Positions 25,861 to 37,823 are shown, counted from the stretch's first letter. The stretch: DNA of 64,000 nt from Nemopilema nomurai (GCA_003864495.1 ML133428.1:1302001-1366000); one strand, 5' to 3'. A program made the numbers and translations. The notes: generated by a model from the letters alone, not told the origin.

Positions 25861-26686
25861 TTTATGTCATTCATATAATTGGATTCACCGAATTTGAATC
25901 TGTCGATTCTAACATGAACTTTTTATTTGTCGCCGTATTTATCATAAAGTTCTTGAAAAAGCTGCATTTCCCGAAATCGAAATCCATCAAGTTTACAGCA
26001 CAGGACGAAGCAGCAAAGTTGCCTCTTTAAGCAATAACAGCTTATTGTAATATCCATAGGTTTATTATAAACGGTCAATGGCGCTATCGAATAGGCGCTT
26101 CTAAGCATAAAGTCAGGTTTCACGAAATGCTTCGGTATAAAGGCCAAGTCTACTTGTGGCAGCACTTCAACTAACAGGGCTGTCACCCTTTTGCGCACTG
26201 TTGCAGCAAAAAATATGCAAAGAGAAGACTGCTTCAACCAAATATTAACATCAAAGAAATCTTGTTCCAAAAGAAAAAGTGGCTCTTTGACGATAAACAC
26301 AAGCGTTTAGTTCTACTTTATGAACTTGAATTCTACCAACTAAATGTAAAAACGTCATCGAAGTTACATCGAATGTTTTCAACTTGGTATCCTGTACCGT
26401 TGTAGTGTGCTGTCGCACTTTTTCGTGCAGTAGTCTAGTGGAAATGAAAGAGCTTGAAAAAAGTTGATGAACGCGATGCCACATTGTCAATCTGGCACAC
26501 ACATGCTATCAACTGTACCTTTCAGAGGCTCAAAATTGTACAAAAGACACCGTAAGTCCTCTGCTGATGGTCTGTGCGTAGAAGCGAGTGAGTCCCACTT
26601 CGTAAGGTGAGGCCGAGAAGGAAATTCCCTTTAGCTGTCCGTGCAAATAGAAACCTCTGTCTGTCATTTGTGCTGCTGTGGCTCAC

Positions 26687-27438
26687 CAATGTCATCATCC
26701 TTAAACGCATTCATCATCTCTACAATCTTTTCGAGCCTTGATAGCCTCTGATGCACCTACAGTTAAGAATAAAACAGATATGAATAAATATGCATTGCAA
26801 AATTTTATGCATATCGAAGAAACACAAAAGACAGATAAGCATTTCTTATCTCTGTATATGTTTCCTGATATTCACCCGTGTTATTCATTTGTTATTTTAC
26901 TCGTCTTCCTCTTTAATATACACAAATATATACATAAATATACATAAATACATATATATTCATGTGTTCTGCAGCTTCAATGGTGGGAGATGCTAAATAT
27001 TTGTAGTTACTAATAATGTGTACCACATATTTTGAATCTCTGACCTCTGATGAAGAATGATTACAAATATTCGTCACAATCATAGAAGCTTTGCCTCCCT
27101 TTGATCGTGTTAATCGCTTTGTAAATTCAGCAGTCAAAATTGACAATCAGATGTAAGTAAGCAGTCGGTGATTAAATCAAAAACGGTGCTGAGCCTACTT
27201 GACAGGTTGCATCTCTACTCAGAAAAGGAGCAAAACTAATCGCTTTCAATTCAGCAGATCCATGCAAATGAACCAGAAATGCGCCTTTGGTTTCACTTAC
27301 TGTCAAATGTGGAGCGGATCTGTTCGACTGCTTTCTTTTTACGTTCATCGCTGATGGCAGCAGAATTCCTTCTGGTGTTGAGATTATAGAACATACTGAC
27401 AAGCATATTAAAATTGCTGCAGCGCAAATCCTGTCCAT
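26687..27438 (-). CDS. Signal-peptide exon and second exon of a secreted protein, probably the 5' end of the 9.9-15.4 kb gene
   Basis: Exon 27301-27438 starts at an ATG and encodes MDRICAAAILICLSVCSIIS, a typical signal peptide, then a basic segment; its donor GTAAGT leaves phase 0. Exon 26687-26756 follows an acceptor and encodes VHQRLSRLEKIVEMMNAF, a short amphipathic helix, ending DDDIG at a GTGAGC donor in phase 1. There is no other minus-strand gene start between here and the extracellular-protein exons ending at 15429, so I infer that this is that gene's 5' end. At least one linking exon is missing, because exon 15396-15429 enters in phase 0. Confidence 0.5.
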
Positions 27439-27479
27439 TTTGTCTCTTTTCACTACGCGACTGGTGATGTACTAACTTC

Positions 27480-29690
27480 TATCACAACCTGACCAATACT
27501 TGAATCGGTCAACCAGCAATTTAAATGTTCTTATAGTACTTGGGCGTGTATATATGGTCTTGAAGGAAATTGAAAAATGAAAACGTTCCAACATGGATAT
27601 TTTGAAAGCAAAATAGGTGGAACCTGGACCTTAATCTTATCTAATTTAAATTTTATTTCTAATCGTGCTGCTTATGCAGTTTAACCGTACAAAAAACAGG
27701 CTGATTCCAGCGAAAATGCCCAGCCACGCCTGGGTACCGAAAAGAAAGACGTTTTCCAGCAATATAAGCAGAGTTTAAAGAAAAAAATTTTCCACAATGC
27801 TTTGATCTCAAACCCATTAATTATTTAGATTGTGTAAAGCACAACAAACTGAGCAAACAGCTTGAGGAATTATTGATGATTAACGAATATTGACGCATAC
27901 CATAGCCACTACCCTTAAGGCTTGGTTTTCTCAATGGACAAGTACAAAGAGCTGAAATGAGTCGGAAATAAAGAATTGCAACGACACACATTAGGTACTG
28001 TATGTTAAAGATTTATAATCTTAATTATTAGGAGTGCAAGCAGTATCACGAAGAGAAACTAGTGCTTGGTACATTATCTGCCCAACATATTTTAAACTTC
28101 AATGTTTTCTTAATACTCTCCTATATGTTTGACAATATTTTTTGGGAAAATATCAGATTTCGTTCAATATATCAAGCGCATTTAAAATAGAGCTCAGTGG
28201 TGAAAGTGCTAATCTTAAATAGAGTTCAGTCTTAAAAAACATTTGATCATAACTTTTCCTTTATCGCAACGATTATGAATACTTGTTTATATCTTCCTCT
28301 GACTGCTAGATCAGAGATGACATTTTATGATAACGCACGACAGAAAGTAATGGAAGAATATTGCGAATTTTTTCAAGATTGATCATCATTACATTATGAG
28401 TTTTCTTTGTTTTCTCTACATGCAACGGCATGCCCAGTGGTGTGTTAGGGACGAGGTTGCAAGGGGGCAACGGGGAAAAATGCTGCCCCTCTTTTGTCAC
28501 CTTCACAAACTGCAGGTTTAGCGAATTTCACACATCTTCGAGAAAAGAGGATGAATTGTCAAGGATTAATTGACTTATTCGTTGCGATCATTGATCTTTG
28601 AATGATTTCATTCCTTAGGTCCATATTTGAAAAAGTTTAATGTGAAAGAATAGATCAAACTTACATTATCAGATTCTACTTTGGAACAGGCCAATTTCTA
28701 TGTTAAGCTAATGATATCGTAACACGAAAATCACTGGGGTAGCTGTATAAATAGTTAATAAGATAATTATTCAAATGCAGGGCTACTGAACTTTTCATGA
28801 CAGGTTAATTGCTCTAGAAATAGTGATCTTTTCTCACAAGCAAGTCTACGGTTGTCCATGATCAATGAGCTTTTACAAAATTGGAAGATCTTCGTCCCAA
28901 ACAGTCAATGGCCTTGTCTTTTGCTATAAACATACAATTACGGAGAGAGTGCGGGAAATAGCCTACCAGAACGAGACGCTGGACTGTGGAGTTTTAGTGT
29001 AACGAGAATTGAGCCTTGTTATGTGCGATTCGTTCACTTATAAAACCATCCATCGACTATCGTGTCATTTCCAAACCCAGCGAGTCTTATTTTACGTGCA
29101 GAGAACACGGAGACAGAGAGAGAGACAGTGTGTTGCTTGATTGTAACTGAACTCTGAACTGAACTGAACTTACATAAAAATTAACATGCTTATATACAGA
29201 AATGAATATCTAAAATTAACACGAATGATGTAAGGAAAACAAAGGATAGGAAGGGCGAGTGAAGGTGACGAGTAAATTGAATAGCGTGGCAAAGATTAAG
29301 TAAGGACGTAGAGGATGCCTGTGCTGCGATGTGAGAATGTGGGAAAATGATGGAATGAATGAGAAGGAAAAATTGATGTAAACAGGCCTAAATAGAGTCA
29401 CTACAGAGTCATCTTACCCTCTAAAACTCTCTTTTGATGAATATGCTACAGGTCAAATTTTGAAGAGATTTCCCCTCAAATCTATCAGTGTGCTTTTGTC
29501 TTGTGAAATGAGCTCAATTCATCTTGAAATTTATTTCATTTTAAAAGATGAAAAACATATTCTATCATCCATTATCACCCTAAAAATTAACATTTTTCAT
29601 CACAATTTTTTCAAGTGTCTAACAGGAAATTTTTCACACGAATTCTGTATAAAGAATTAATTTTGAATATTACTTGCTTATTGATACAAT
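27480..29690. other. Upstream of the signal-peptide exon, intergenic
   Basis: No supported gene. The promoter of the secreted-protein gene should be near 27480. A repeat segment around 29085-29125 (CTTATTTTACGTGCAGAGAACACG) recurs near 63147-63173 and marks a dispersed repeat. Confidence 0.4.
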
Positions 29691-29701
29691 GGAGATCGAT
29701 T

Positions 29702-30127
29702 AAGGGGCGGATCAAGCGTTTGAGTTTTGGGAGGGCCATTTAAGAAAGAAAAGGGGCCTGGGAAAGTAAGGGCTTAATCCTTCCAAATAAAGCCAAAATG
29801 GCAAGGACGATAATCGATAAACGATAATGTAGTTTCAAAATCGTTTAAAAAGTCTGCCCGGTTAGGAGGGTTTCTCAAAAATAATGGAATTTTTCTGCTA
29901 TTTTTCTGTTTTTGAGACAATTTGAAAAAGTATAAATAATTTTCTAAACAATTGACAATAGAAATCTAGGAAATCTTCGATCGTATTTTTAATCTTGCCT
30001 GCTTTTAGTAGCATTGCATTATTTTAAAGATCAATTCATTTTTGCAAAGAGTTTGGCCCCCTGTGAAAAAATTCTTGATTCGTTGAGCCTACAACCCCCC
30101 TTAAAATGAAATGGATTTGCGTCCCTG
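29702..30127. mobile_element. Possible non-autonomous hAT-like element
   Basis: The left side begins AGGGGCGGATCAAGCG and the right side, reverse-complemented, begins CAGGGACGCAAATCC. These resemble hAT ends of the CAGGGGCGGAT type seen at 21097. The interior of about 400 bp is AT-rich and non-coding. Target duplications are not clear. Confidence 0.3.
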
Positions 30128-30179
30128 CTAGAGGGGTTCGCCCCCCCCAGTCCCCACGTATTCGGCGCCTTTGGTTTGA

Positions 30180-30260
30180 TACCCTGGGTACCAGACTCAC
30201 TTTATGTAAAATAATAGAGACCGTATTTTATTTCTTATATTGTGAGTCCCACCCAGGGTA
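30180..30260. mobile_element. 81-bp foldback element, TACCCTGGGTACCAGACTCA arms
   Basis: The left arm TACCCTGGGTACCAGACTCAC pairs with the right arm GTGAGTCCCACCCAGGGTA (two small mismatches) around an AT-rich centre. The same arms occur in a 58-bp version at 46386-46443 and as a single arm near 20880. This is a family of very short, non-coding palindromic elements. Confidence 0.7.
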
Positions 30261-30809
30261 CAGAGATTCAAATTTCACCTTCCCATATACACCTTAAAAT
30301 TTTCGTAACGACGTGTTGCGAAAATTGTAGAAAAGGAGTTTTTTAAAGGAGAACTGACACGCACCACTTTTGGGAACGGAACGATGTCATTTGAAGCGTT
30401 TCCGTGTGAACACAACCCCTGAGCGGTACACTTTTCGGAATGGAGAATAACGGAACGGAACGTTTGCGTTCGTAAACGGCTGAATTTGCCGACCAACATT
30501 CATCTAATGTTGGTCAATGTACAACTTATTTTACAGTTATTTATTTTGAATTTTAACTGTTCTATCAATATGTGTTGTCATACGAGCAAATTAGATCCTT
30601 TCATGTGCTATCCCTAATGTTTCCTACGGGCTTGAAATATGCTGTTATATATAAACTATACAAAGTCAAGTCACACATCTAACGACAATCCAAAACATTT
30701 ACCGACCAATTCACCACACCCCGTTAGGTAATAGTCTCCCTTAATAGTTTCGTATATTTCGAATACTTTAGCGGTGTTAGAATCAGGGGCTCAATGGATT
30801 TAGTGTATA

Positions 30810-31052
30810 CCATAAATCCTCGAATAGGCCCCCCCCTCGAAAGGCCCCCCCCCTCGAATAAAGAAAGCCCCCCCCCTCGAATAAGCCCTTCAATAAGCCC
30901 CCCCTCGGTCTGTTGATCTTTGACTCCTGAGGTTGCCTTTGGCATTTTAGTGAATTAACACAAAAATTTATGTTTTTGTTAATAATTCGATCATTTGACC
31001 AAAAATGTCAAAAATAAATAAGCCCCCAGGGGGCTAATTCGAGGATTTACGG
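30810..31052. mobile_element. MITE with TACCGTAAATCCTCGAAT ends and TA target duplication
   Basis: The left end reads TACCATAAATCCTCGAATA and the right end, reverse-complemented, TACCGTAAATCCTCGAATTA, giving an inverted repeat of about 20 bp with few mismatches. The interior is rich in AGGCCCCCCCTCGAA blocks. Removing 30810-31052 and one TA gives TTAGTGTATAATGCAAAGCCT, which matches an unoccupied copy at 34412-34446. This fixes both ends of the insertion. Confidence 0.8.
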
Positions 31053-31129
31053 TAATGCAAAGCCTGATTTTCGGGACCATGATCGCAAACGCTTACTGGA
31101 TCAGCTTGAAACTAACCAACAACCTCCGC

Positions 31130-31270
31130 CCCCCCCCCAACCCCCTTCCCGCCCCTGGCTGTATTAAATTTTTGGGGAAATCTCTAGGACCATTATGTTC
31201 AAATGTATGTATGTGGAGGGAGGGGTCCGCAACCAAAAACCTCCACACCCCCATGGGTATGCCACTGGTC
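31130..31270. mobile_element. hAT-like element end or fragment
   Basis: Reverse-complemented, the segment ends CAGTGGCATACCCATGGGGG, a form common at hAT element ends, and it contains C-rich tracts like those in the other hAT remnants here. The partner end is not identified. Confidence 0.3.
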
Positions 31271-31471
31271 AGAATATGCTTATGAATCATTTCTTCCATA
31301 AAAATGAGTTCAATAATTAAAGGCCTCCCTGTTTCCAATGTTACTTTTGAATAACTTCAAGATTTGTTGTTGTCGAAGTTGTCGTTGTTGTTGGTTGTTG
31401 GTCGTCCTGCTGGTTCTTCTCCGAAGGGCCGTTCAACGAACGCACGTATTAGGTAGAGTAACAAATTTGCT

Positions 31472-32558
31472 ATGGACCCAAATTGTTTAGCGTTTAGAAA
31501 CTGCGTTATAAGGGCCTTTTCAAACATTGGAAGAAAAGTATGGGTCCCTTTACTCTTGGACTTAAAGTTTATCGAACTGGGTGTAAAGAAAGCGTTGTTG
31601 TTTGACTATGTAGACGTACCTATGGGTGCACTACAAATGTTATTATTGGATATTAACAAGAGCTGTCCTGGTTTTTTATGTCGGTTGATTCAATGATGGT
31701 TGTAAAAATTGGACAAGATAATTTTATAATTTGCTGCGAGTCATTTTTAACTCATTTAAAAGAAATGGAAAGTGAGTGTTCTGTAAATTGTGACGAGAAC
31801 GAAAATTATCGGACCTACAATGCCTGCCAAAATTGTTGGCACATTTGCGACAATTCTTTGACTCGCGTTCACTCATCCCCCTCCCCCCCTTCGAACAATG
31901 TTGTGTTGCTGCTAAACGAAGCGTCGATTTTACACCAAACTTTTTCCCCAGATTGACTGAATGCTTTACTTTGTTACCAACATTGTTTTAGGGGGGAAGA
32001 GGGGGATTAACAGCTTGTGGCGTGTCAAAGAAATGAAAAATACAAAAACCAGAGAAAATACTGAGGTGTTCCAAGGACTTTTGGCAGGCATTGTACATTG
32101 ATGTGTCAACCCAAAACCACATGCCCTTAAAATTAGCGAACTGGAAGAGATTCAGGGAGCCTTTTTTAGAAATGGTGCATAGAATGGAAAATATGAACAA
32201 GGACAGTTTTCAAAGGAACGTTCTGTTGGAGGAATCGCCAGACACTTGTATTACTGCAATTTATGGAGCCGTACTCAATTATCCTGTAGTGTATTGGTTT
32301 AACACTGAAACGACAAACCTTGCAGGTGAAGCAGTTGTCAACTATCGATTGAAGGTGAAGGAAAAAGAGCTTTTTGGGGTCAAGATTCCCAAAGACTACA
32401 CAATCATGTCATTTACAGTACCACAATGCATTGACCATCAGAGGAGTATCTCAGGCTGGGAAACCTCAATTGCAATCTTACTGAGGTCAAATTGCCTAGA
32501 TGAAGACTTATTGCTACTAGATAAGGAATCAAAAGTTCTATTACAGATTTCACTATAA
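31472..32558 (+). pseudogene. C1orf74: C1orf74-like (UPF0739) gene, interrupted by a one-base deletion and a MITE
   Basis: Three open pieces on the plus strand belong together. 31472-31675 starts MDPNCLAFRNCVI and contains KKALLFDYVDVP. Its continuation from about 31676 (VDSMMVVKIGQDNF) is in another frame, reached if the run of six T at 31670-31675 had one more T. The second piece runs to 31817, where a 278-bp insertion begins; the third piece starts at 32096 with IDVSTQNHMPLKL and carries YGAVLNYPVVYWFNTET, the signature of the UPF0739 family. Leaving out the insertion and allowing for the missing base, the length is 269 codons, the size I recall for human C1orf74. The rest is free of stops, so the damage looks recent, or the T loss could be an assembly error. 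The function of the family is unknown. The gene is apparently intronless and convergent with ALG13. Confidence 0.8.
31818..32095. mobile_element. Tc1/mariner-type MITE inserted in the C1orf74-like coding sequence
   Basis: The ends CAATGCCTGCCAAAA and TTTTGGCAGGCATTG are perfect inverted repeats bordered by TA on both sides (31816-31817 and 32094-32095). Weaker inverted similarity runs inward for about 100 bp (TTCTTTGACTCGC against TTCTTTGACACGC, then ATCCCCCTC tracts), so the element can fold back on itself. Its unit of 278 bp is not a multiple of three and shifts the host frame. Removing it with one TA rejoins the host codons ACC TAC ATT. Confidence 0.85.
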
Positions 32559-32866
32559 CTTGCAGTGAATCTGTACATTCAAATATATCTACAAATATGT
32601 ATAAAACATTTTATATGCATCTGAAGAAGATGATGATACAGTTTAAAAGGGAAGATCAAATTAATAACATAATGTCAATTTGCAAACTGCATGGGGAGAA
32701 ATTTCAAATATCTTAATACAATTCCTATTTTAATTCAACATAAGGCATGTTGCAGCACTCGGATCCATGTGTTTCCATTAGCTGAAGACTGCCTGTATAT
32801 ACAACTAATAAGTTAATACTCTTCTAGTCTTCCATTATCACACCCATAGAGGAAATTTATATTCTT

Positions 32867-35800
32867 CTATTCTTCAGTTTTCTCATTTGACAAGCCCATA
32901 AATTCTGCAAGGTATGATCCAAAAACCTCAGGTCTTCCTTCTTTATATTTCTCAAGTTTTTCCAAGTCTTTTTCCATGACAGTAGACTCCAAAGAACTAA
33001 AAAAGATAAAATTTTGTCTTGTTGGAGAAACCAAATGCAATGTAAAATTCATGAAATTCAATACCCACTTACTTACTGAATTGAGTCATTAATCCAGAAT
33101 CAATGAAGAACTGGATTTTTGTACTCTTGCATTACCTGGTCTTCACATTAGCATATTAAGATGGGTAAATGTTTGAATAGCTGCAAAACTTTAAAAGTAT
33201 ATTAAGTATGCCAAAACTATGGTTCCACTGTTCCATGTAATTGTAAGTCAAATAGAGATTAGAAAAATTAACTCATGTTGTAAAGAAGGATCTTCAGTCA
33301 TTAGAGTGCTAATGAAATATGCAGCATGTCCATTCGGAGGCCCTTAAGATACTGCCTAATTTCACAAGATACATTGTATAATGTTGAACAACATAGAGAA
33401 AAAAAATTACATAAACAATTTTTTACCTGCATGTGCAATAATAAAGGTTATTCATTTTATGAAATGCCTCTGCCAATTCAAACTGATGGTTATCCATCAA
33501 GCTTTCATTTATGACAACAATCAAAGGCCTCCTTGCTCTTAACACTTCTAGAACACTACCAGCCCCTGTAAATATAAATTGTCATACACCAATAAGAGTG
33601 TTGTAATCCTTGCAGCAAATCTTGTCATTTACCCATTTCTCTGAATACAGACAAAATTTTCATTTTACATTTCAAAATTTAATAGAAATTGATTGGGAAG
33701 CATCTGAGTGTTACTAATGATATTTGATTTGAGCCATGAAAAGTCATGAGAATCCATGGAATGGAGAATACTAATGGCAGAAAGAAATTATAAAACCTTA
33801 CAATTAAACAATATATGCTGATAAAATAACTGATACAAGGGCATTCAACCAATCAGACTTGTCATGAGATGTCTATAGTCACTGCAGGTCTTGTGCTAGC
33901 AGAGGTGAGTGAAGACAGGTTTACCAGCATGACTTATGACCAAGGATGAATTGACAATGTCTTCATGAATAGACTTCTTATAATCATATGAATGCACTTG
34001 TATTCCAGATAGTGCATCTCTTTTCTGGACTGTTACTCCACTTCCAGTTTGAAGCACAAGTTTATTGTAGCCACATTTTCCCAACATCTATAAAAGAGCA
34101 GTCAATAAGCAAAAGTAAAAAAATAGAAAGGGAGTACCTAAATACTAACAAAGATTTCAGCTTCAGCTCAAACTTAATGCAGAATCCCTCAAGACAATCT
34201 AAAAATATAATTTCCTTAAAAATTTCTTCAAAATGTAGGTGTGTAGGCAATAGTGGTATCTTCAAGCAGCTTTTATTTGAGAATATTATCTCAGCAAGTA
34301 GCAAAAAAGCATTTTCAGGCACAGCTAAAGAAAACATCTTCATGTGGAATTAATTTCATTATCAAGGCAGCACAGTATTACATTACATGTTGAAGAGCTG
34401 AAACTCAAAGAGTCTCAATGGATTTAGTATATAATGCAAAGCCTAAGTCAAGTCAGGCTCATTAAAGTACAAATATTGGGTTTTTCTAGGAACATAGACT
34501 CACACCCAATTATGAGTTTCCAACAATGAAACAAGAACATTTAAGGTTGTACCAAAAACATCTATCTCCCCTGCCTGCAAGTCATCTACAAGCAAAATCC
34601 ATGCTTAACTTTCCACCAACCATGCTTCCCTAACTTTTTTTGTGCTGCTCATTACAATAACTTGTTTCCATGGCTTTGAGTCAATGCTGTTAGTGAACAT
34701 GCAGTGACTTCAAATCTTTTTGTATGTGTTTTGAGAATACAAACTTCAAGTACTGTGAAGCAGCCATTCATGCAATTTGCATTGGAAAGTATATAAGCCT
34801 CCAACTAACCCTAAGAATCCTGTGGTAGAGTTTTTGCTCTGCCGAAAGTTAATGGAATCATTAAGAAAGGTATGCAAAATTACTCTGTGTGTTTGTTGAC
34901 ATGATGTCACATACACAGCAAAATAAATTACTTGCATGACATGTGGGATAGACTTGCTGTAGCAAGTTGGCAAAAGTGATAAAATTTCAGCTGGTATAAA
35001 GACTCATTAGCTTTCATTGCATCATTTCTGGCCAACTACCTTGCTTGTTGTAGAAATTTCTCTCATAACCAACTCTTTAGGGTTGACACTTACCAGTGTC
35101 ATGAAGACAAATTGTTATCACTCTCCATGATAAAAGTAGATGAAGTTACACTTATGTATATGATCAAACAAAATTATCATGTCATAGTCTTTATGGACTT
35201 AAATGGCTAAAAAGACCACCACTGAGTGGTCATTTAATCCTATACACAATATCAGAAAGATTTAAAGTGAAAATTTCTGAAAAAAATTACACACACAATT
35301 AAATTCTAAGAAAGCAAGGTAGAAATATTATGTAGAATATTCTTATAGTCTGTTTATGAGGGCTAAATCTTAATAGGTTGCTCTTTGTACCTGAGAAGCA
35401 GACCTCATTTCATTGAGCTATACATGGATTGAAAAATAGAAGTGCATAAATTTAGAATGTCTAAATCATCATTGCATGCACCTAGTTTCTGAAGGTAGAT
35501 TCAGATAGTTCCACTTCCCTTTAAACTTAAAATTTTGTAATATGTCTTAGAATACAGCTGTCAAAGATCACTTTATAAAATTATGAATTCTTTACAAGAT
35601 ATATCATGGGAAGACCGAAAGGTTAGCAATTTTCAATAAATGCCTATGAAAAAAGGCTAATCAAGTGGAACAAAAGGCATCACTTATGCAGTGTTACCTA
35701 AGTCTAAACACATAATGATGATGAAATGTTAGCCAATAGTTCACCAATAACATGATGAATAGAATAACAAACTATCTTTTCAACTTTTCAACTGTTCACC

Positions 35801-36479
35801 TTTTCAATAGTATAATGGATTGAATTCTGATGTGTTTTTGTCATATATCATCTATAATTCATTTTTAATAGTATAGTATAATTAGAACATGAATAATAGC
35901 GTGAAGCTATATATTACAAAAATTAAGTTACTGTCTCTCAAAGGGAAAAGAAGATTCTCCCCTTAAGCTTTCATAACTGCAACCTTTGATTTTTGCTGAA
36001 AATGATGACAAATATTTCGCACAATGCGCTATTGATACCCTAGAGTTAGGCAAGTCAAAAGGTGCCTTGAAGATTGCCAAGTCAGAATCATAGTTCACAA
36101 AAACGTCTTTGGCTAAATGCTCTTGTTATTAATTACTTTCACCCATTATTAATACTACAGCTTGAACATAAGACTATACTAGGATGCTATTCACGATAAC
36201 ATGATAGACATGTATCATAGATGTTTTTGAAGTCTGTTAATTTGTGAGTAGTGAGTAATAAATAAATTGGGACATAAATTTGAAACGCTGGCTTCATAGA
36301 ATCGGTATAAAATATTATTAAAAACATAATTATGCGGACACAAAACTTAGGTATACCTCCAAGAAGCTTTGGCTAGAAACTATCCGTATAAGCTCTTCAA
36401 AATGTGTGGTCCCGACGGTTACAAAGACACTTTTGAGTTGAGAAGAGGGTTCGCGGGGGATTTTCGTTTCACCATCCAT
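32867..36479 (-). CDS. ALG13: ALG13, catalytic subunit of UDP-GlcNAc transferase, complete four-exon gene
   Basis: Minus-strand exons 36357-36479, 33925-34087, 33427-33565 and 32867-32996 total 555 nt (184 residues) with matching phases 0, 1 and 2. The N-terminus carries [17 protein letters not shown], the start of the GT28-type fold. Next come [29 protein letters not shown] (UDP-GlcNAc-binding region, split across a junction at HAG), [20 protein letters not shown] and NNLYYCTC, ending [14 protein letters not shown] before the stop. With ALG14 this protein adds the second GlcNAc to dolichol-linked oligosaccharide on the cytosolic face of the ER. It is the short form, with no OTU or Tudor domain, as in yeast and the short human isoform. 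The ATG at 36479 is the only start in frame ahead of the conserved motif. Confidence 0.93.
34088..36356. other. Intron 1 of ALG13 with dispersed-repeat segments
   Basis: A 2.27-kb AT-rich intron. It contains the unoccupied copy of the 30.8-kb MITE target (34412-34446) and, at about 35535-35690, a segment similar to 43350-43490. No coding exon is seen. Confidence 0.5.
35535..35690. repeat. Dispersed repeat, copy 1
   Basis: The stretch from TTTGTAATATGTCTTAGAATACAG through TAGCAATTTTCAATAAATGC and CTAATCAAGTGGAACAAAAGG is closely matched at 43350-43490. Both copies lie in introns (ALG13 and the cGAS-like gene) and show no coding potential. Confidence 0.6.
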
Positions 36480-37012
36480 TATGCCCAGAGTCAATGCGAC
36501 ATGTCAGCTTGCGATCCTTCTGGTTACCAGTGCTTTGTGGGCCTGATGAAACTTTTAGAACTGACGCTGAAGAAACTGTATTGGCGTCATAACTGTATTG
36601 TTTTTAGGTACGTAGGAGGCATCTAAAAAGTTTGGGGGGAGGTTGATAAAAACGGGCATTTGAATGTCCGCTCCCATTTCTTATTTGGAAGACGCACTTT
36701 TGGGTCTCACAGGAGCACTTTTGCATGGTTTACCAAAAAGTGAGGCGGCAATGGCCTATGCGTCACTGAAACCAAAACTGTCTTCAGCCTGAAGTAATTA
36801 GCAAATGAAACAAAACAAGACCTAAAAGGAGGCGAAAAGGCACTCAAAATATCTCACACTGAAGTAGGGTAGGGTCCCTCTAGTTAAAATGTTATGACTG
36901 CATCCCTGGTTATAACCGGAGGGGCATTTCATTCACTACAAAAACCTCGTACACGGAAATTCGGAAAAAATCCGCAAATTCTCAAAAATTCTTTGTAAAT
37001 CCCTTTAAATCT

Positions 37013-37287
37013 ACTGTCTTATATAGGCCTGACGATTCGGAAACTGAAAGGCTGTTTTGCCCAAAATCGAAATTTCGCTAGTTTTCAAACGCCGTCGTGA
37101 TGTTAAAAAAATATGCGATCTTGTAGACTATGAAAAACAGTTAACCCTACGTTTACTCTTCTAAAGAACCTTAAAACAAAATTTGTAGCTTGCATCTGTC
37201 GAAAGTTATAAAGTGTAAACTGTGCGGTTGTTTTGGTACGAATCGTCAGAGCGAATCGTCTGAATCGTCAGGCCTATATAAGACAGT
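37013..37287. mobile_element. 275-bp MITE with perfect 26-bp terminal inverted repeats
   Basis: Positions 37013-37038 (ACTGTCTTATATAGGCCTGA, continuing CGATTC) are the exact reverse complement of 37262-37287. The flanks TTTAAATCT and TTTAAATAC agree in seven of nine positions, suggesting a 9-bp target duplication. A second partial end motif, GAATCGTC, precedes the right repeat. The interior is non-coding. It lies between the divergent ALG13 and cGAS-like genes. Confidence 0.8.
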
Positions 37288-37823
37288 TTTAAATACTGTC
37301 TATTTTCATGTGATCTTTAAACTATTCTAATCTTTTAAATGTTTCACTAGCTGCAATCTTTTTGCATAATTTTAATCAAAGTTCGGAAGGTGTATTATGA
37401 ATGAACAAAAAGTGCCATAACCATAGACAGCGATGCCCAATAAATACAGATATATGGCTCTAAAGTGATGACGTCACAAAAAAACTATTTTAGGAATTCT
37501 TGAATTTGGATCCTAGAACCTGAAAGAGCCTCATAACACGGCCTTTCAAAGTTTCTTGATATTGTTTTTGACGAGGATACAAAAATTCAAATTCAGCTTC
37601 ACGCATAAGCTATTTGGGGCCACTTCAAGGGATGCTCGAAAACTGTATTTCGGACGGTTTCTCAGAAAACAAGTGTCAGAACGTGTATGCTGAGTTCCAT
37701 TCTCAGAAACGCTAAAGTTTTCTGGGAACTTGCACCAATCATAAGTCTAAAGTTACGTTTTCGATTATGGTGCTAGTTTGGTACTTTGTTTCGTAATAAA
37801 CGACGTGCATTTAGCTTGCTTAC

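Noticed and set aside
36369..36626. 85-residue plus-strand frame at the start of ALG13
   Set aside because: It is antisense to ALG13 exon 1, whose minus-strand reading carries the conserved FVTVGTT motif.
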